From: Nocardioides cynanchi
Lineage (GTDB): Bacteria > Actinomycetota > Actinomycetes > Propionibacteriales > Nocardioidaceae
Length of the DNA stretch: 64,000 bases
Direction of reading: 5' to 3'
Assembly: GCF_008761635.1 (NCBI RefSeq)
Contig: NZ_CP044344.1
Span: 1,240,001-1,304,000, forward strand
The translations under genes and the position numbers were made by a program. The notes below the pieces were generated by a model. That model had not been told where the DNA came from. It saw only the letters and a list, made by a program, of their open reading frames with translations, and did no database searches. This document shows positions 1-8,127 of the stretch, piece by piece (the stretch's first letter is position 1; the number at the start of each line of letters is the position of its first letter).

Positions 1-1
1 C

Positions 2-70
2 AACGACACCGGAGGCTCCTCGACGATCGCGAATCCCGACGTGCCGGTGACGCTGGTCGACTACCCCTGA
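2..70 (+). CDS. C-terminal fragment of an unidentified protein (cut by window edge)
   Basis: The first bases form an open frame that ends at a TGA at 68-70. They encode the last 22 residues of a protein, ending in PVTLVDYP. The rest lies upstream of the window, so no family can be named. It converges on the minus-strand gene that ends at 87, leaving 16 bases between the two stops and no hairpin that I can see. Confidence 0.5.
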   Translation, partial: NDTGGSSTIANPDVPVTLVDYP

Positions 71-86
71 CCGCCCCTGCCGACGG

Positions 87-1010
87 TCAGAGGTCGACGA
101 CCGCGATCGCCGGCTCGTGGAGGCTGCCGAGCCAGACCCGTCCGTCGTGCTCGCGGACGCCGGTGACCATGTGGTAGCCGGCACCGGGAACGTCGACGTC
201 GTGGACCAACCTGCCGGTGTCGTCGTAGGCCTGGGCGCGGACGGTGCGCTTCGGCTTCGGCTGGAGGGCCTCGGGGATCCGGGTCACGGCCCGCCGGACC
301 GGCAACGGCGCACGCTGAAGCACCTCGACCACGGGGTCACGGGGCGAGGCGATGGTCACCCAGACCAGGCCGTCGCTGCCCCGGGCGATGTTGTCGGGGT
401 AGCCGGGCAGGTCGGTCACCAGGAAGTCGCGCTCGCCGGCACGCGCGCCGGTCAGCCAGCGGCGTACGACGGTGCGCGCACCGGTCTCGGCGACCGCGAC
501 GTAGGACTCGTCCGCCGCCAGGGCCACGCCGTTGGCGAACGCGAGCCCGTCCAGCACGACCTCGACCTCACCGTCGGGGCCGAGCCGGAGCAGCCGGCCG
601 GTGCGGGTGTCCTGGACGAAGTCGTCCTTCCAGCGGTCGATCCCGAAGTGCACCGACGAGTCGCTGAACCAGACCGTGCCGTCGGATGCGATCGCCGCGT
701 TGTTGCAGAAGACCATCGGCACACCGTCGACCCGGTCGGCGACGGCCTCGATCGCGCCGGTGGAGGGGTCGACGCGGAGCAGGCCTCTCCTGGCGTCGCA
801 CACCAGCAGCCGGCCGTCGAGGTCGAGCTCGATCCCGAGCGGTCGACCGCCCGTGTCGGCGACCTTCGCGATCCGGGCCCCGTCGTGGCTGACCCGCCAG
901 ATCGCGCCGTCCTCGGTCCCGGTGAAGACCGCACCCTCGTCCGGCCCTGTCGTCGCCACGACGACGTCCTCCGCGCCCGGGCTCGGGACCTGGAACACCT
1001 GCATCGTCAT
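87..1010 (-). CDS. SMP-30 / strictosidine synthase-like beta-propeller protein
   Basis: A 307-residue protein made of repeated propeller blades (for example DGTVWFSDSS, DNIARGSDGLVWVT, HDGRVWLGSL). The layout matches the strictosidine synthase/SMP-30/gluconolactonase superfamily, whose members are lactonases or esterases in the cytoplasm or periplasm. The substrate cannot be told from sequence. The ATG at 1010 overlaps the TGA of the upstream Nudix gene by four bases (ATGA), which fixes the start and implies translational coupling. The open frame continues further upstream, but that extension is an arginine-rich shadow of the Nudix gene. There is no signal peptide at this start, so it is probably cytoplasmic. 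Confidence 0.8.
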   Translation of the reverse strand: MTMQVFQVPSPGAEDVVVATTGPDEGAVFTGTEDGAIWRVSHDGARIAKVADTGGRPLGIELDLDGRLLVCDARRGLLRVDPSTGAIEAVADRVDGVPMVFCNNAAIASDGTVWFSDSSVHFGIDRWKDDFVQDTRTGRLLRLGPDGEVEVVLDGLAFANGVALAADESYVAVAETGARTVVRRWLTGARAGERDFLVTDLPGYPDNIARGSDGLVWVTIASPRDPVVEVLQRAPLPVRRAVTRIPEALQPKPKRTVRAQAYDDTGRLVHDVDVPGAGYHMVTGVREHDGRVWLGSLHEPAIAVVDL

Positions 1011-1864
1011 CCGCACATCCTTCGGTACTCCTCGGAGTCGAGGAAGGCCGGCACCACCAGCACGGCCGACATGGTCAGGTCCAGCCCGCGGGCCCGCTCG
1101 GGTGCCACGAAGACGATCTGCCGGCCCTCGTGACACTCGACGTCGGCATCGGTCAGGTCGACCCGGGCGACGTAGATGTGGTTGCTGTCCACGGAGCCGT
1201 AGTGCGGGTGGTAGACGGCGAGCTCGGTGAACAGCCGGAGCGTGCCGGGTGGCAGCCGGATCCCGGTCTCCTCCCGGAGCTCGCGGAGGGCACCGGCCTC
1301 GGGGTCCTCGCCGGGGTCGAGGTGCCCGCCCGGCATCCCCCAGGTCTCGGGGTCGATCGGTGCGTGCTCGTCGCGCTCCTGGAGCAGCAGTCGGCCCTCG
1401 GCGTCGACGAGGATCACGCAGGCGAACGCCCGCGGCTCGCGGCGACCGAAGCGCTGCACGTACGACGGGCTGCCGATCACCCGCGGCAGGGCCACCGCGA
1501 GGGCCCGGTTCCAGTCGAGGGTGTGGACGGTCATGGGGTCGACGAAGACGATCTGCCGGCCCTCGTGGCACTCCACGTCCGCATCGCTCAGGTCGGTGAA
1601 GGCGGTGAAGAGCACGACGTCGTGGCTCTCGGCGCAGCCGGCGCAGTAGAAGGTGAAGTCGCCGACCCGGTCGAGGTCGATGCCGGTGAGGCCGGTCTCC
1701 TCCTCCAGCTCACGACGGGCGCCGGCGGCGTCGTCCTCTCCCTCGTCGATGCCGCCGCCGACCATGCCCCACCGGTCAGGGTCGACCGGTGCGCCCTCGT
1801 CGCGCTCCTGGAGCAGGAGTCGGCCGCGCGAGTCGACCAGGACGACGGCGGCGATACGGCGCAT
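1007..1864 (-). CDS. Tandem Nudix hydrolase (two Nudix domains)
   Basis: A 285-residue protein holding two complete Nudix domains, each starting with a strand such as RIAAVVLVD or FACVILVD and containing a full Nudix box. The first box has GG..EGE followed by REL.EETGL. The second has GGHLDPGED followed by REL.EETGI. Nudix enzymes hydrolyse nucleoside diphosphates linked to another group; the substrate is unknown here. Both halves also share the phrase DVECHEGRQIVFV, so they come from an internal duplication. It ends in the ATGA overlap with the SMP-30-like gene, so the two are probably one transcript. Confidence 0.85.
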   Translation of the reverse strand: MRRIAAVVLVDSRGRLLLQERDEGAPVDPDRWGMVGGGIDEGEDDAAGARRELEEETGLTGIDLDRVGDFTFYCAGCAESHDVVLFTAFTDLSDADVECHEGRQIVFVDPMTVHTLDWNRALAVALPRVIGSPSYVQRFGRREPRAFACVILVDAEGRLLLQERDEHAPIDPETWGMPGGHLDPGEDPEAGALRELREETGIRLPPGTLRLFTELAVYHPHYGSVDSNHIYVARVDLTDADVECHEGRQIVFVAPERARGLDLTMSAVLVVPAFLDSEEYRRMCG

Positions 1865-1873
1865 GCCTCGACG

Positions 1874-2953
1874 CTAGCGGCCGACGCCGCCCCGGTGCCC
1901 GTCGAGGTACGCCGCCACCAGTCCGCCGAGGCTGGGCAGGTGGTAACCGCCCTCCTGCACGACCACGGCAGGCAGGCCGAGACCGCCGAGCACCTGACCG
2001 GCGGCGTGGTAGCCGTCCGCGGTGACCAGCAGCGGGCTCTCGGGGTCGTCGGCCGAGGCGTCCACCCCGAGCGAGACCACGAGGGCGTCGGCACCGGCTA
2101 CCCACTCGGCCAGCACGCGGACGCCCTCGAGCCAGGCGTCGTCGCCGGTGCCCTCGGGCAGGGGGAGGTTCCGGTTGTGGCCCTCCCCTGCCGCAGCGCC
2201 GGTCTCGGAGGCGTGGCCGAACCAGTGCGGGAACCAGCCCGCGCCGGGGTCGACGTGCAGCGAGGCGTAGCGGACATCGGCCCGCTCCCAGAAGATCGCC
2301 TGCGTGCCGTTGCCGTGGTGGGCGTCGAGGTCGACCACCGCCACCGTCGCCGGGCCGGCGTCGCGCAGCGCCTGCGCGGCCACGGCAGCGTTGTTGAGGT
2401 AGCAGGAGCCGCCGTAGCCCTCCCGGGTGGCGTGGTGGCCGGGCGGGCGACACAGGGCGTACGCCGTCGGGGTCTCCACGTCGCCCGACGGCCGGGAGCC
2501 GGTGACCACGTCGACGGCGGTGAGGGCACAGTCCACCGCGGCCCGGGCCGCCTCCCAGGTGCCCGGCCCGACCAGCGTCATCGTGTCGTAGCAGTACTCC
2601 CCCGCCCGGGCGTGCGTGGCGACGGCCGGGGTCGGCGTCATGCCCTGGGTCAGGGCGGGCGTCGGGAAGGCGTACGGCACGACCCGGCTCTGGGCGACCA
2701 GCTCGTCGTACGGTCCCCGCAGCCACGCGGCGTGCACCGTGCGCAGGTGGTCGACGTACGCCGGCGCGTGGACCCGGCGCAGCACGTCGTCGTCGTGGGG
2801 CGTGGCACCCACCAGGGGGTGGCCGGAGAGGGTCTCGACGATCTGGTCGACCCGGGCCGGCACCTCGGTGCCCTCGGTCGGCACGCCGACCCACACCTCG
2901 CGCTGCGGATCGTGGCGGCGGGTCTCGGGAGACCACACGACCGGGATCGTCAT
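1874..2953 (-). CDS. Class II histone deacetylase-like / acetylpolyamine amidohydrolase
   Basis: A 359-residue arginase/deacetylase-fold protein. The family signature RPPGHHA is at about residues 169-175, and DLDAHHGNGT at about 208-217 supplies the zinc ligands Asp210 and His212. A later LGVDASADDP segment supplies the third Asp. The enzymes remove acetyl groups from polyamines or other N-acetylated amines in the cytoplasm. The length matches the bacterial members. It stops 9 bases before the Nudix start and may be the first gene of a three-gene minus-strand unit. Polyamine catabolism would suit the amine-degrading neighbourhood, but that link is inference. Confidence 0.85.
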   Translation of the reverse strand: MTIPVVWSPETRRHDPQREVWVGVPTEGTEVPARVDQIVETLSGHPLVGATPHDDDVLRRVHAPAYVDHLRTVHAAWLRGPYDELVAQSRVVPYAFPTPALTQGMTPTPAVATHARAGEYCYDTMTLVGPGTWEAARAAVDCALTAVDVVTGSRPSGDVETPTAYALCRPPGHHATREGYGGSCYLNNAAVAAQALRDAGPATVAVVDLDAHHGNGTQAIFWERADVRYASLHVDPGAGWFPHWFGHASETGAAAGEGHNRNLPLPEGTGDDAWLEGVRVLAEWVAGADALVVSLGVDASADDPESPLLVTADGYHAAGQVLGGLGLPAVVVQEGGYHLPSLGGLVAAYLDGHRGGVGR

Positions 2954-2968
2954 GGCAGGAGTCTGGCA

Positions 2969-2994
2969 GGTGGTCCCGACTCCGCTCGACCACC
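2969..2994. repeat. REP-like short dispersed element, copy 1
   Basis: A 26-base unit beginning GGTGGTC and ending GACCACC, arms that form a 7-bp inverted repeat. It is nearly the same as the unit at 32302-32327; the inner bases differ at three positions. It lies between the divergent deacetylase-like and P1 peptidase genes. Confidence 0.45.
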
Positions 2995-3024
2995 GAAAGC
3001 ACCACTTACTGGTTGGATGAGCCC

Positions 3025-4146
3025 ATGCCGCGCGCCCGAGACCTAGGGATCGTCATCGGGGCCCTGCCGACCGGTCCGACCAACTCCGTCCTCGACGTTC
3101 CGGGGGTCGGCCTCGGCCACACCACCGTCCACCGCGACGAGCCCGATCCGCCCGCCGGTCGCGGCGTGGCGCGCACCGGGGTCACCGTGCTGGTGCTGGC
3201 CGAGGACGCCTTCAGCCGGCCGCTCCCGGCCGGCGGCGCGGTGCTCAACGGCGCCGGGGAGTGCACCGGCTTCATCACCGCCGCCGAGTGGGGCTCCGCG
3301 GAGACGCCGGTGTACCTGACCTCCACCCTGCAGCTGGGGCGTGTCTACGACTCGGCGTGCCGGATCGAGCTCGAGCACAACTCGTCGTCGGCGACCGACT
3401 TCGTGATCCCCGTCGTCGCGGAGTGCGACGACTCCTGGCTCAACGACGCCCGCCGGATGCAGGTCGAGCACGAGGACGTGGTCGCGGCCTGGCAGGCAGC
3501 GCTGGCCGCACGCGGGTCGCAGACGCCACCCGACGAGGGTGCGGTCGGGTCCGGTACCGGGATGTCGTGCTTCGACTTCAAGGGCGGCATCGGCACGGCG
3601 TCGCGGGTCGTGCAGGTCGGCGAGGCCGAGCACACCGTCGCCGTCCTGCTGATGACCAACTTCGGCTCCCGCGAGGAGTGCATCGTGAACGGCGTTCCCG
3701 TCGGACGCAGGCTCGGGCCGGTGGTGTCGACGGGCTCGACCGATGCAGGCGGCGTCGGGAAGGCGCCGGCCGGCTCGTGCATCGGAATCGTGGTCACCGA
3801 CGCGGCCGTCGACGGGGCGTCGTGCGCCCGGCTCGCCCGCCGGGTCGGGCTCGGGCTGGCCCGGGCCGGGTCGGTGGCGCACCACGGCAGCGGTGAGATC
3901 TTCATGGCGTTCGGCACCGGCCTCCGGCTCGACCGCGACGGCAGACCCGATGGCACCCCGGTCGTGACCGGCCGGGCCCTCGACCCGCTGTTCGCAGCGG
4001 TCGTCGAGGCCTCGGAGGAGGCGGTCCTGAACTCCATGTTCGCCGCCCCCACCGTGGTGGGGCGGGCCGGCAACACCAGCCCGACGATCCACACACCCGA
4101 GATCCTGGAGCTGGTCTCGACCGGCTCGAAGGGCGGCCGGCCATGA
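3025..4146 (+). CDS. P1 family (DmpA-type) aminopeptidase / amidase
   Basis: A 373-residue member of peptidase family P1 (L-aminopeptidase/D-esterase, DmpA). These are made as a precursor that cleaves itself between a Gly and a Ser, and the new N-terminal Ser is the nucleophile. The motif TNFGSREECIVNG places the scissile pair at Gly214-Ser215. The N-terminal block TNSVLDVPGVGLGHTTV is also typical of the family. An in-frame TTG at 3013 is a possible earlier start, but the ATG at 3025 gives the usual family N-terminus. Its TGA overlaps the next ATG (ATGA at 4143-4146), so it is coupled to the CocE-like hydrolase, and both look suited to small peptide or ester breakdown. Confidence 0.85.
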   Translation: MPRARDLGIVIGALPTGPTNSVLDVPGVGLGHTTVHRDEPDPPAGRGVARTGVTVLVLAEDAFSRPLPAGGAVLNGAGECTGFITAAEWGSAETPVYLTSTLQLGRVYDSACRIELEHNSSSATDFVIPVVAECDDSWLNDARRMQVEHEDVVAAWQAALAARGSQTPPDEGAVGSGTGMSCFDFKGGIGTASRVVQVGEAEHTVAVLLMTNFGSREECIVNGVPVGRRLGPVVSTGSTDAGGVGKAPAGSCIGIVVTDAAVDGASCARLARRVGLGLARAGSVAHHGSGEIFMAFGTGLRLDRDGRPDGTPVVTGRALDPLFAAVVEASEEAVLNSMFAAPTVVGRAGNTSPTIHTPEILELVSTGSKGGRP

Positions 4147-6065
4147 GGGTCGAGGAGACCCGGATCCCCGTCCGGGACGGCCTGTTCCTGGCCGCGACGC
4201 TGTACCTGCCCGACCAGTCCGCGGGCCCGCAGCCCTGCCTGGTGGAGGCCCTGCCGTACCGCAAGGACGACCTGACGTCGTCGTACGCCGCGAGCTACGA
4301 GTCGCTGTGCGAGCGCCACTCGTACGCCGTGTGCCGGATCGACGTGCGGGGCACCGGCTCCTCGCCGGGTGACGCGCTCGACGAGTACCAGGAGGCAGAG
4401 CAGACCGACCTGCCCGACGCGATCGCCTGGCTGGCTGAGCAGCCGTGGTGCGACGGACAGGTCGGGATGTGGGGCACGTCGTACTCCGGCTTCAACTCGC
4501 TCCAGATCGCCTGCGAACGGCCGCCGGCGCTCAAGGCGATCTGCGCGATCTACGCCACCGACGACCGCTGGACCGACGACGTGCACTGGCGCGGCGGGGC
4601 GCTGCGGCTGGTCGACCTCGTCGACTACGACCACTACATGACGCCGATGTGCGTGCTGCCGCCCGTGCCGGCCGTCTGGGACTCCCCCGACGGCCGGAGC
4701 TGGTACGACGAGTGGCTGCGGCGGCTGGAGACCAACGAGCCGTGGGTGCTGACCTGGCTGCGGGAGCACCGGCACGGCGCCTACTGGGACCACGGGTCGC
4801 TGCGTCTCGGGGGCACGACCGCGGGCTACGAGCGGATCGCGTGCCCGACGATGATCGTGGCCGGCTGGGCAGACGGCTACCGCAACAACTCCTTCCGCAC
4901 GGTGGCCGAGCTGGCCCGGCACGGCACCCCGCACCGGCTGCTGGCCGGACCCTGGGCGCATGCCGACCCGACCACCGCGATGCCCGGCCCCCGGATCGAC
5001 TTCGAGGCCGAGCTGGTCGCGTGGTTCGACCGCTGGCTGCGCGGGCGCGGTGACCACGAGGACCGCTGCGACGTCTTCGTCCGCTCCTCCACCCGGCCCG
5101 AGATCGACCTGGACCTGCACGACGGCGCCTGGTTGACCCTGCCGTCGGTGCCGCCGGTGACCGAGGCGACCCTCGACCTGACCGCACCGGTGTCGCTCGA
5201 GGTGGCGCCCGACGTCGGCACCGCGGCCTGGATCGACTGCGCCGGCCACCTGCCGTGGGGGCTGTCGGGCGACCAGCGGCTCGACGACGAGCGCTCCGTC
5301 ACCTGGGAGATCGACCCGCCACCCGGACCGGTCGTCGGCCACCCGGTGCTCCGCGCCCGGGTCTGGGCGACGGTCCCGGCCGCGTCGTTGTCGGTCAAGG
5401 TGTGCGACGTCTTCCCGGACGGCACCTCCGCGCTGGTCACCCGCGGCACCCTCGACCTGACCTACCGCGACGGCGTGCACGGCGAGCCGTCCCCGCTGGT
5501 GCCCGGCCGTGAGTACGAGGTCGAGGTGGTCCTGGACGCCTGCGCCTACCAGTGGGCGCCCGGGCAGACCCTGCGGGTCTCGGTGGCCGGCTCCGACTGG
5601 CCCAACACCGTCGCGCCCCCGGAGCCGGTGACGCTGCACCTGCGGACGGCGTCACTGACCCTGCCGCTGCTCGACGAGGGGGACTACCCGACGCCCGGCT
5701 TCGGCCCGGGCGCCGAGCACTCGTCGGAGTCGGTCGAGGGGGTCAGCTGGTCGATCCACCACGACGTGCTGGCCCGCAGGACGTCGGCGACGACGCGCTC
5801 CGACAGCCGCTACCTCACGCCGTACGACGGCACAGCGCACGAGCTCTACCTCGGCGAGGTGAGCGTCGACCGGCGCACCTTCGCCCAGCGCGCGGACGCG
5901 CACACGACGTTCGAGCTGACCTGGCCCGGCACCGAGGTGGTGGTCCGGTCCGGGATGACGGTGGACGTCACCGCGGCGGGGTACGACGTGCGGATCTGGA
6001 CGCACGCGGCCCACAACGGCGAGGAGATCAGCTCCCGCACCTGGCAGGAGTCGATCCCGCGCTGA
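4143..6065 (+). CDS. CocE/NonD family hydrolase (X-Pro dipeptidyl-peptidase-like)
   Basis: A 640-residue alpha/beta hydrolase of the CocE/NonD (peptidase S15) family. The nucleophile elbow GTSYSG puts the catalytic Ser at residue 113. The sequence DVRGTGSSPG before it and the GPWAHADP segment near 270 carry other conserved parts of the fold. The C-terminal third is the jelly-roll X-Pro dipeptidyl-peptidase C domain. Members hydrolyse esters or N-terminal X-Pro dipeptides, and the substrate here is unknown. No signal peptide is seen. It starts inside the stop of the P1 peptidase gene and is the last gene of that unit, converging on the small gene at 6088. Confidence 0.85.
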   Translation: MRVEETRIPVRDGLFLAATLYLPDQSAGPQPCLVEALPYRKDDLTSSYAASYESLCERHSYAVCRIDVRGTGSSPGDALDEYQEAEQTDLPDAIAWLAEQPWCDGQVGMWGTSYSGFNSLQIACERPPALKAICAIYATDDRWTDDVHWRGGALRLVDLVDYDHYMTPMCVLPPVPAVWDSPDGRSWYDEWLRRLETNEPWVLTWLREHRHGAYWDHGSLRLGGTTAGYERIACPTMIVAGWADGYRNNSFRTVAELARHGTPHRLLAGPWAHADPTTAMPGPRIDFEAELVAWFDRWLRGRGDHEDRCDVFVRSSTRPEIDLDLHDGAWLTLPSVPPVTEATLDLTAPVSLEVAPDVGTAAWIDCAGHLPWGLSGDQRLDDERSVTWEIDPPPGPVVGHPVLRARVWATVPAASLSVKVCDVFPDGTSALVTRGTLDLTYRDGVHGEPSPLVPGREYEVEVVLDACAYQWAPGQTLRVSVAGSDWPNTVAPPEPVTLHLRTASLTLPLLDEGDYPTPGFGPGAEHSSESVEGVSWSIHHDVLARRTSATTRSDSRYLTPYDGTAHELYLGEVSVDRRTFAQRADAHTTFELTWPGTEVVVRSGMTVDVTAAGYDVRIWTHAAHNGEEISSRTWQESIPR

Positions 6066-6087
6066 GTGCCGGTGACAGCCGAGCGGC

Positions 6088-6231
6088 CTACTCCAGGCCC
6101 TCGGCGGCGACCACCGCAGCGGCGATGCAGCAACAGTCGTCACCCGCGTCGTCGTCGGCGACGCACACGTGGGTGCGGTCGGGCTCCTCGGCGGCCAGGT
6201 CGTCCAGGGCACGGAACATCGCGATCGTCAC
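6088..6231 (-). CDS. 47-residue cysteine-triplet microprotein, function unknown
   Basis: A short frame that starts at GTG (6231) and ends at TAG (6088). It is preceded by a strong Shine-Dalgarno-like GAGAGGAAG (6238-6246) six bases upstream. The product is acidic and ends in DDCCCIAAAVVAAEGLE, with three consecutive cysteines plus one earlier Cys (THVCVADD). Codons follow the G/C-ending pattern of the neighbours, which supports real coding. It lies 133 bases downstream of etfA on the same strand, as the likely last gene of the dimethylglycine dehydrogenase/ETF operon. I do not recognise the family. A metal- or cofactor-handling role is only a guess from the cysteines. Confidence 0.6.
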   Translation of the reverse strand: MTIAMFRALDDLAAEEPDRTHVCVADDDAGDDCCCIAAAVVAAEGLE

Positions 6232-6237
6232 TGCAGG

Positions 6238-6246
6238 CTTCCTCTC
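6238..6246 (-). promoter_or_regulatory. Ribosome binding site deciding the GTG start of the microprotein
   Basis: GAGAGGAAG on the minus strand, six bases before the GTG at 6231. Alternative in-frame starts (GTGs further upstream, ATG at 6219) lack such a site. Confidence 0.5.
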
Positions 6247-6364
6247 GTCGGTCACCTCCACGGTGACACGGCGCTCGGGTCGGCGCAGGAGGCCAACGAC
6301 ACCCAGCGACGGGACCGGCGGCCCCTGCGCGACGGACTCTCGGCGGCGCGAGCGACGTCGAGGG

Positions 6365-7354
6365 TCAGGCGCCGCGACGGCGCCGGATCTCGGCGTTGAT
6401 CGCCGGCACGACCTCGTGCAGGTCGCCGATCACGGCGTACGACGCCTTGGTCACCATCGGCGCCTCGGCGTCGGTGTTGATGGCCAGGATCGTCTTGGCG
6501 CTCGAGCAGCCGGCCCAGTGCTGGATCGCGCCGCTGATGCCGCACGGGATGTAGAGCTCGGGCGAGATCCGCACCCCCGTCTGGCCGACCTGCTCGTGGT
6601 GCGGCCGCCAGCCAAGGGAGGTGACCACGCGGGAGACCCCGAGCGAGCCGCCCAGCAGGTCGGTGAGCTCCACCAGGTCGGCGAAGCCCTCGCTGGACCC
6701 GGCGCCACGACCGGCCCCGACGACCACCCGGGCCGACTTCAGGCCGCCGGCCTCGTCCGGCGGGGCCGGGTCGGAGGACACCACGCGGGCCCGGAGGTCG
6801 TCGGCCGACACCTCGGGTGAGCTCTCGACCAGCTCGGCGTCGACCGGCTGGTCGGCGGGGGCCGCCTCCACAGCGTGACCGGCCACGGTGAACACCGCCG
6901 GCCGCTGGTCGAGCTGCATCTCCTCCAGCGCCGCACCGCCCACGACCTGACGGGTCACGGTGAACGGCGACAGACCACCGAACGACGTCACGTTCGCCGC
7001 CATCGCCACCCCTGCGCGGGCCGCGAGATGGGCCAGCACCTCCATGCCCCGCGGCGTACCGGCGGCCATCACGACCACCGAGGCCGCGGTGGCGCGGACA
7101 CCCTGGACCGCGGAGGCCCAGGCCGCACCGGAGTAGGCGCCGAAAGCGTCGCCGGTGACGTGGTGCACGCGTCGTACGCCGTGACTGCCGAGCGACTGCA
7201 CGACGCCCGGGAGGTCGGCGGCGGACGGACCGACGAGGACCGCGTCGATCGGCACCCCGCCGCCGGCGGCGGACAGGGTGCGGGCGAAGGTGACCGCCTC
7301 ACGCGACACCTCGGTGGCGCCGGAGGCATCGGTCTCCACGAAGACCAGGATCAT
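6365..7354 (-). CDS. etfA: Electron transfer flavoprotein alpha subunit (EtfA)
   Basis: A 329-residue ETF alpha subunit. The C-terminal FAD-binding domain carries the family blocks GAGRGAGSSEGF, TSLGWRPHHEQVGQTGV and the segment around ISGAIQHWAGCSSAKTILAINTD. ETF accepts electrons from flavoprotein dehydrogenases and passes them to ETF:quinone oxidoreductase in the membrane. The ATG at 7354 overlaps the etfB stop (ATGA). Because it lies directly downstream of a dimethylglycine dehydrogenase-like gene, this pair is probably a dedicated acceptor for N-methyl oxidation rather than the general fatty-acid ETF, as in other choline/betaine clusters. That specialisation is inferred from context. Confidence 0.93.
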   Translation of the reverse strand: MILVFVETDASGATEVSREAVTFARTLSAAGGGVPIDAVLVGPSAADLPGVVQSLGSHGVRRVHHVTGDAFGAYSGAAWASAVQGVRATAASVVVMAAGTPRGMEVLAHLAARAGVAMAANVTSFGGLSPFTVTRQVVGGAALEEMQLDQRPAVFTVAGHAVEAAPADQPVDAELVESSPEVSADDLRARVVSSDPAPPDEAGGLKSARVVVGAGRGAGSSEGFADLVELTDLLGGSLGVSRVVTSLGWRPHHEQVGQTGVRISPELYIPCGISGAIQHWAGCSSAKTILAINTDAEAPMVTKASYAVIGDLHEVVPAINAEIRRRRGA

Positions 7355-8127
7355 CGGGCCAGCACCCCCAGGGTCTCGAGCAGGTCGACCACGGCCGGCG
7401 CCGCCTCGGCACCGGTGCCGAGGATCTGTACGTCGCTCGGTTGCGCGGGTGGGAGCAGCAGGCGCACCCGCTTCGGCCCGGCCGGCTCGGCCGCCAGCTC
7501 GCGCTCCTCGATCAGGATCTTCTTGGCCTTCAGCCGGCCCGGGACACCGGGGTAGCGGGGCTCGACGCCGCCCTCGAGCACGGTGACCACGGCGGGCAGG
7601 GAGACGCGGTAGGTCTCGCGTCCGTCCGGGCCCTCGCCGCTGGCGACGACCTCGTCCCCCTCGACGGCCAGCGTCGAGACGCCGTTCACGACCGGCCAGC
7701 CGAGCTCGTAGGCGAGCCGGATGCCGACCTGGAAGTCACCGGAGTCGGCCGCGTCGTTGCCGAGCAGGACGAGGTCGTGGCTCTCCCCCGTCGCCGCGTG
7801 GTCGCGGACCACGGCCGCGATCTCGCGGGCCACGTCGGCCGGGCCGAGCCGGGAGGAGTCGGCGACGACGTGGGTGGCCGACGTGCACCCCAGCGCCAGG
7901 GCGGTGCGCAGCTGCTCGACCGCCTCCGCCTCGCCGATGGTGAGCACCGCGGCGCTGCCCTCGGTCGACGCGGCGGCCTGGATGGCCAGCTCCACGGCGC
8001 ACTCCTCGTGGGCGCTGGTGGTGAAGCCCGCGAACCGACCGTCGACCGCCTGGGCGTCCTCGGTGAGCACGACCTCACCGGAGGAGTCGACCACCCGCTT
8101 CACGCAGACCAGGACCGACGCCCCCAT
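7351..8127 (-). CDS. etfB: Electron transfer flavoprotein beta subunit (EtfB)
   Basis: A 258-residue ETF beta subunit. It begins MGASVLVCVKRVVDSSGEVVL, includes the AMP-binding type segment LVLLGNDAADSGDFQVG, and ends with the recognition-loop region VEPRYPGVPGRLKAKKILIEE. It pairs with EtfA to carry electrons from the upstream dehydrogenase. The start ATG shares one base with the dehydrogenase stop (TGATG at 8125-8129), and its own stop overlaps etfA. The three genes are therefore tightly coupled and probably made in fixed proportion. Confidence 0.93.
   Translation of the reverse strand: MGASVLVCVKRVVDSSGEVVLTEDAQAVDGRFAGFTTSAHEECAVELAIQAAASTEGSAAVLTIGEAEAVEQLRTALALGCTSATHVVADSSRLGPADVAREIAAVVRDHAATGESHDLVLLGNDAADSGDFQVGIRLAYELGWPVVNGVSTLAVEGDEVVASGEGPDGRETYRVSLPAVVTVLEGGVEPRYPGVPGRLKAKKILIEERELAAEPAGPKRVRLLLPPAQPSDVQILGTGAEAAPAVVDLLETLGVLAR

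Noticed and set aside
1130..3046. Long plus-strand open frame of 638 codons
   Set aside because: It runs antisense to the Nudix and deacetylase-like genes, has no recognisable domain and shows the repetitive G/V/R-rich composition of GC-rich shadow frames.
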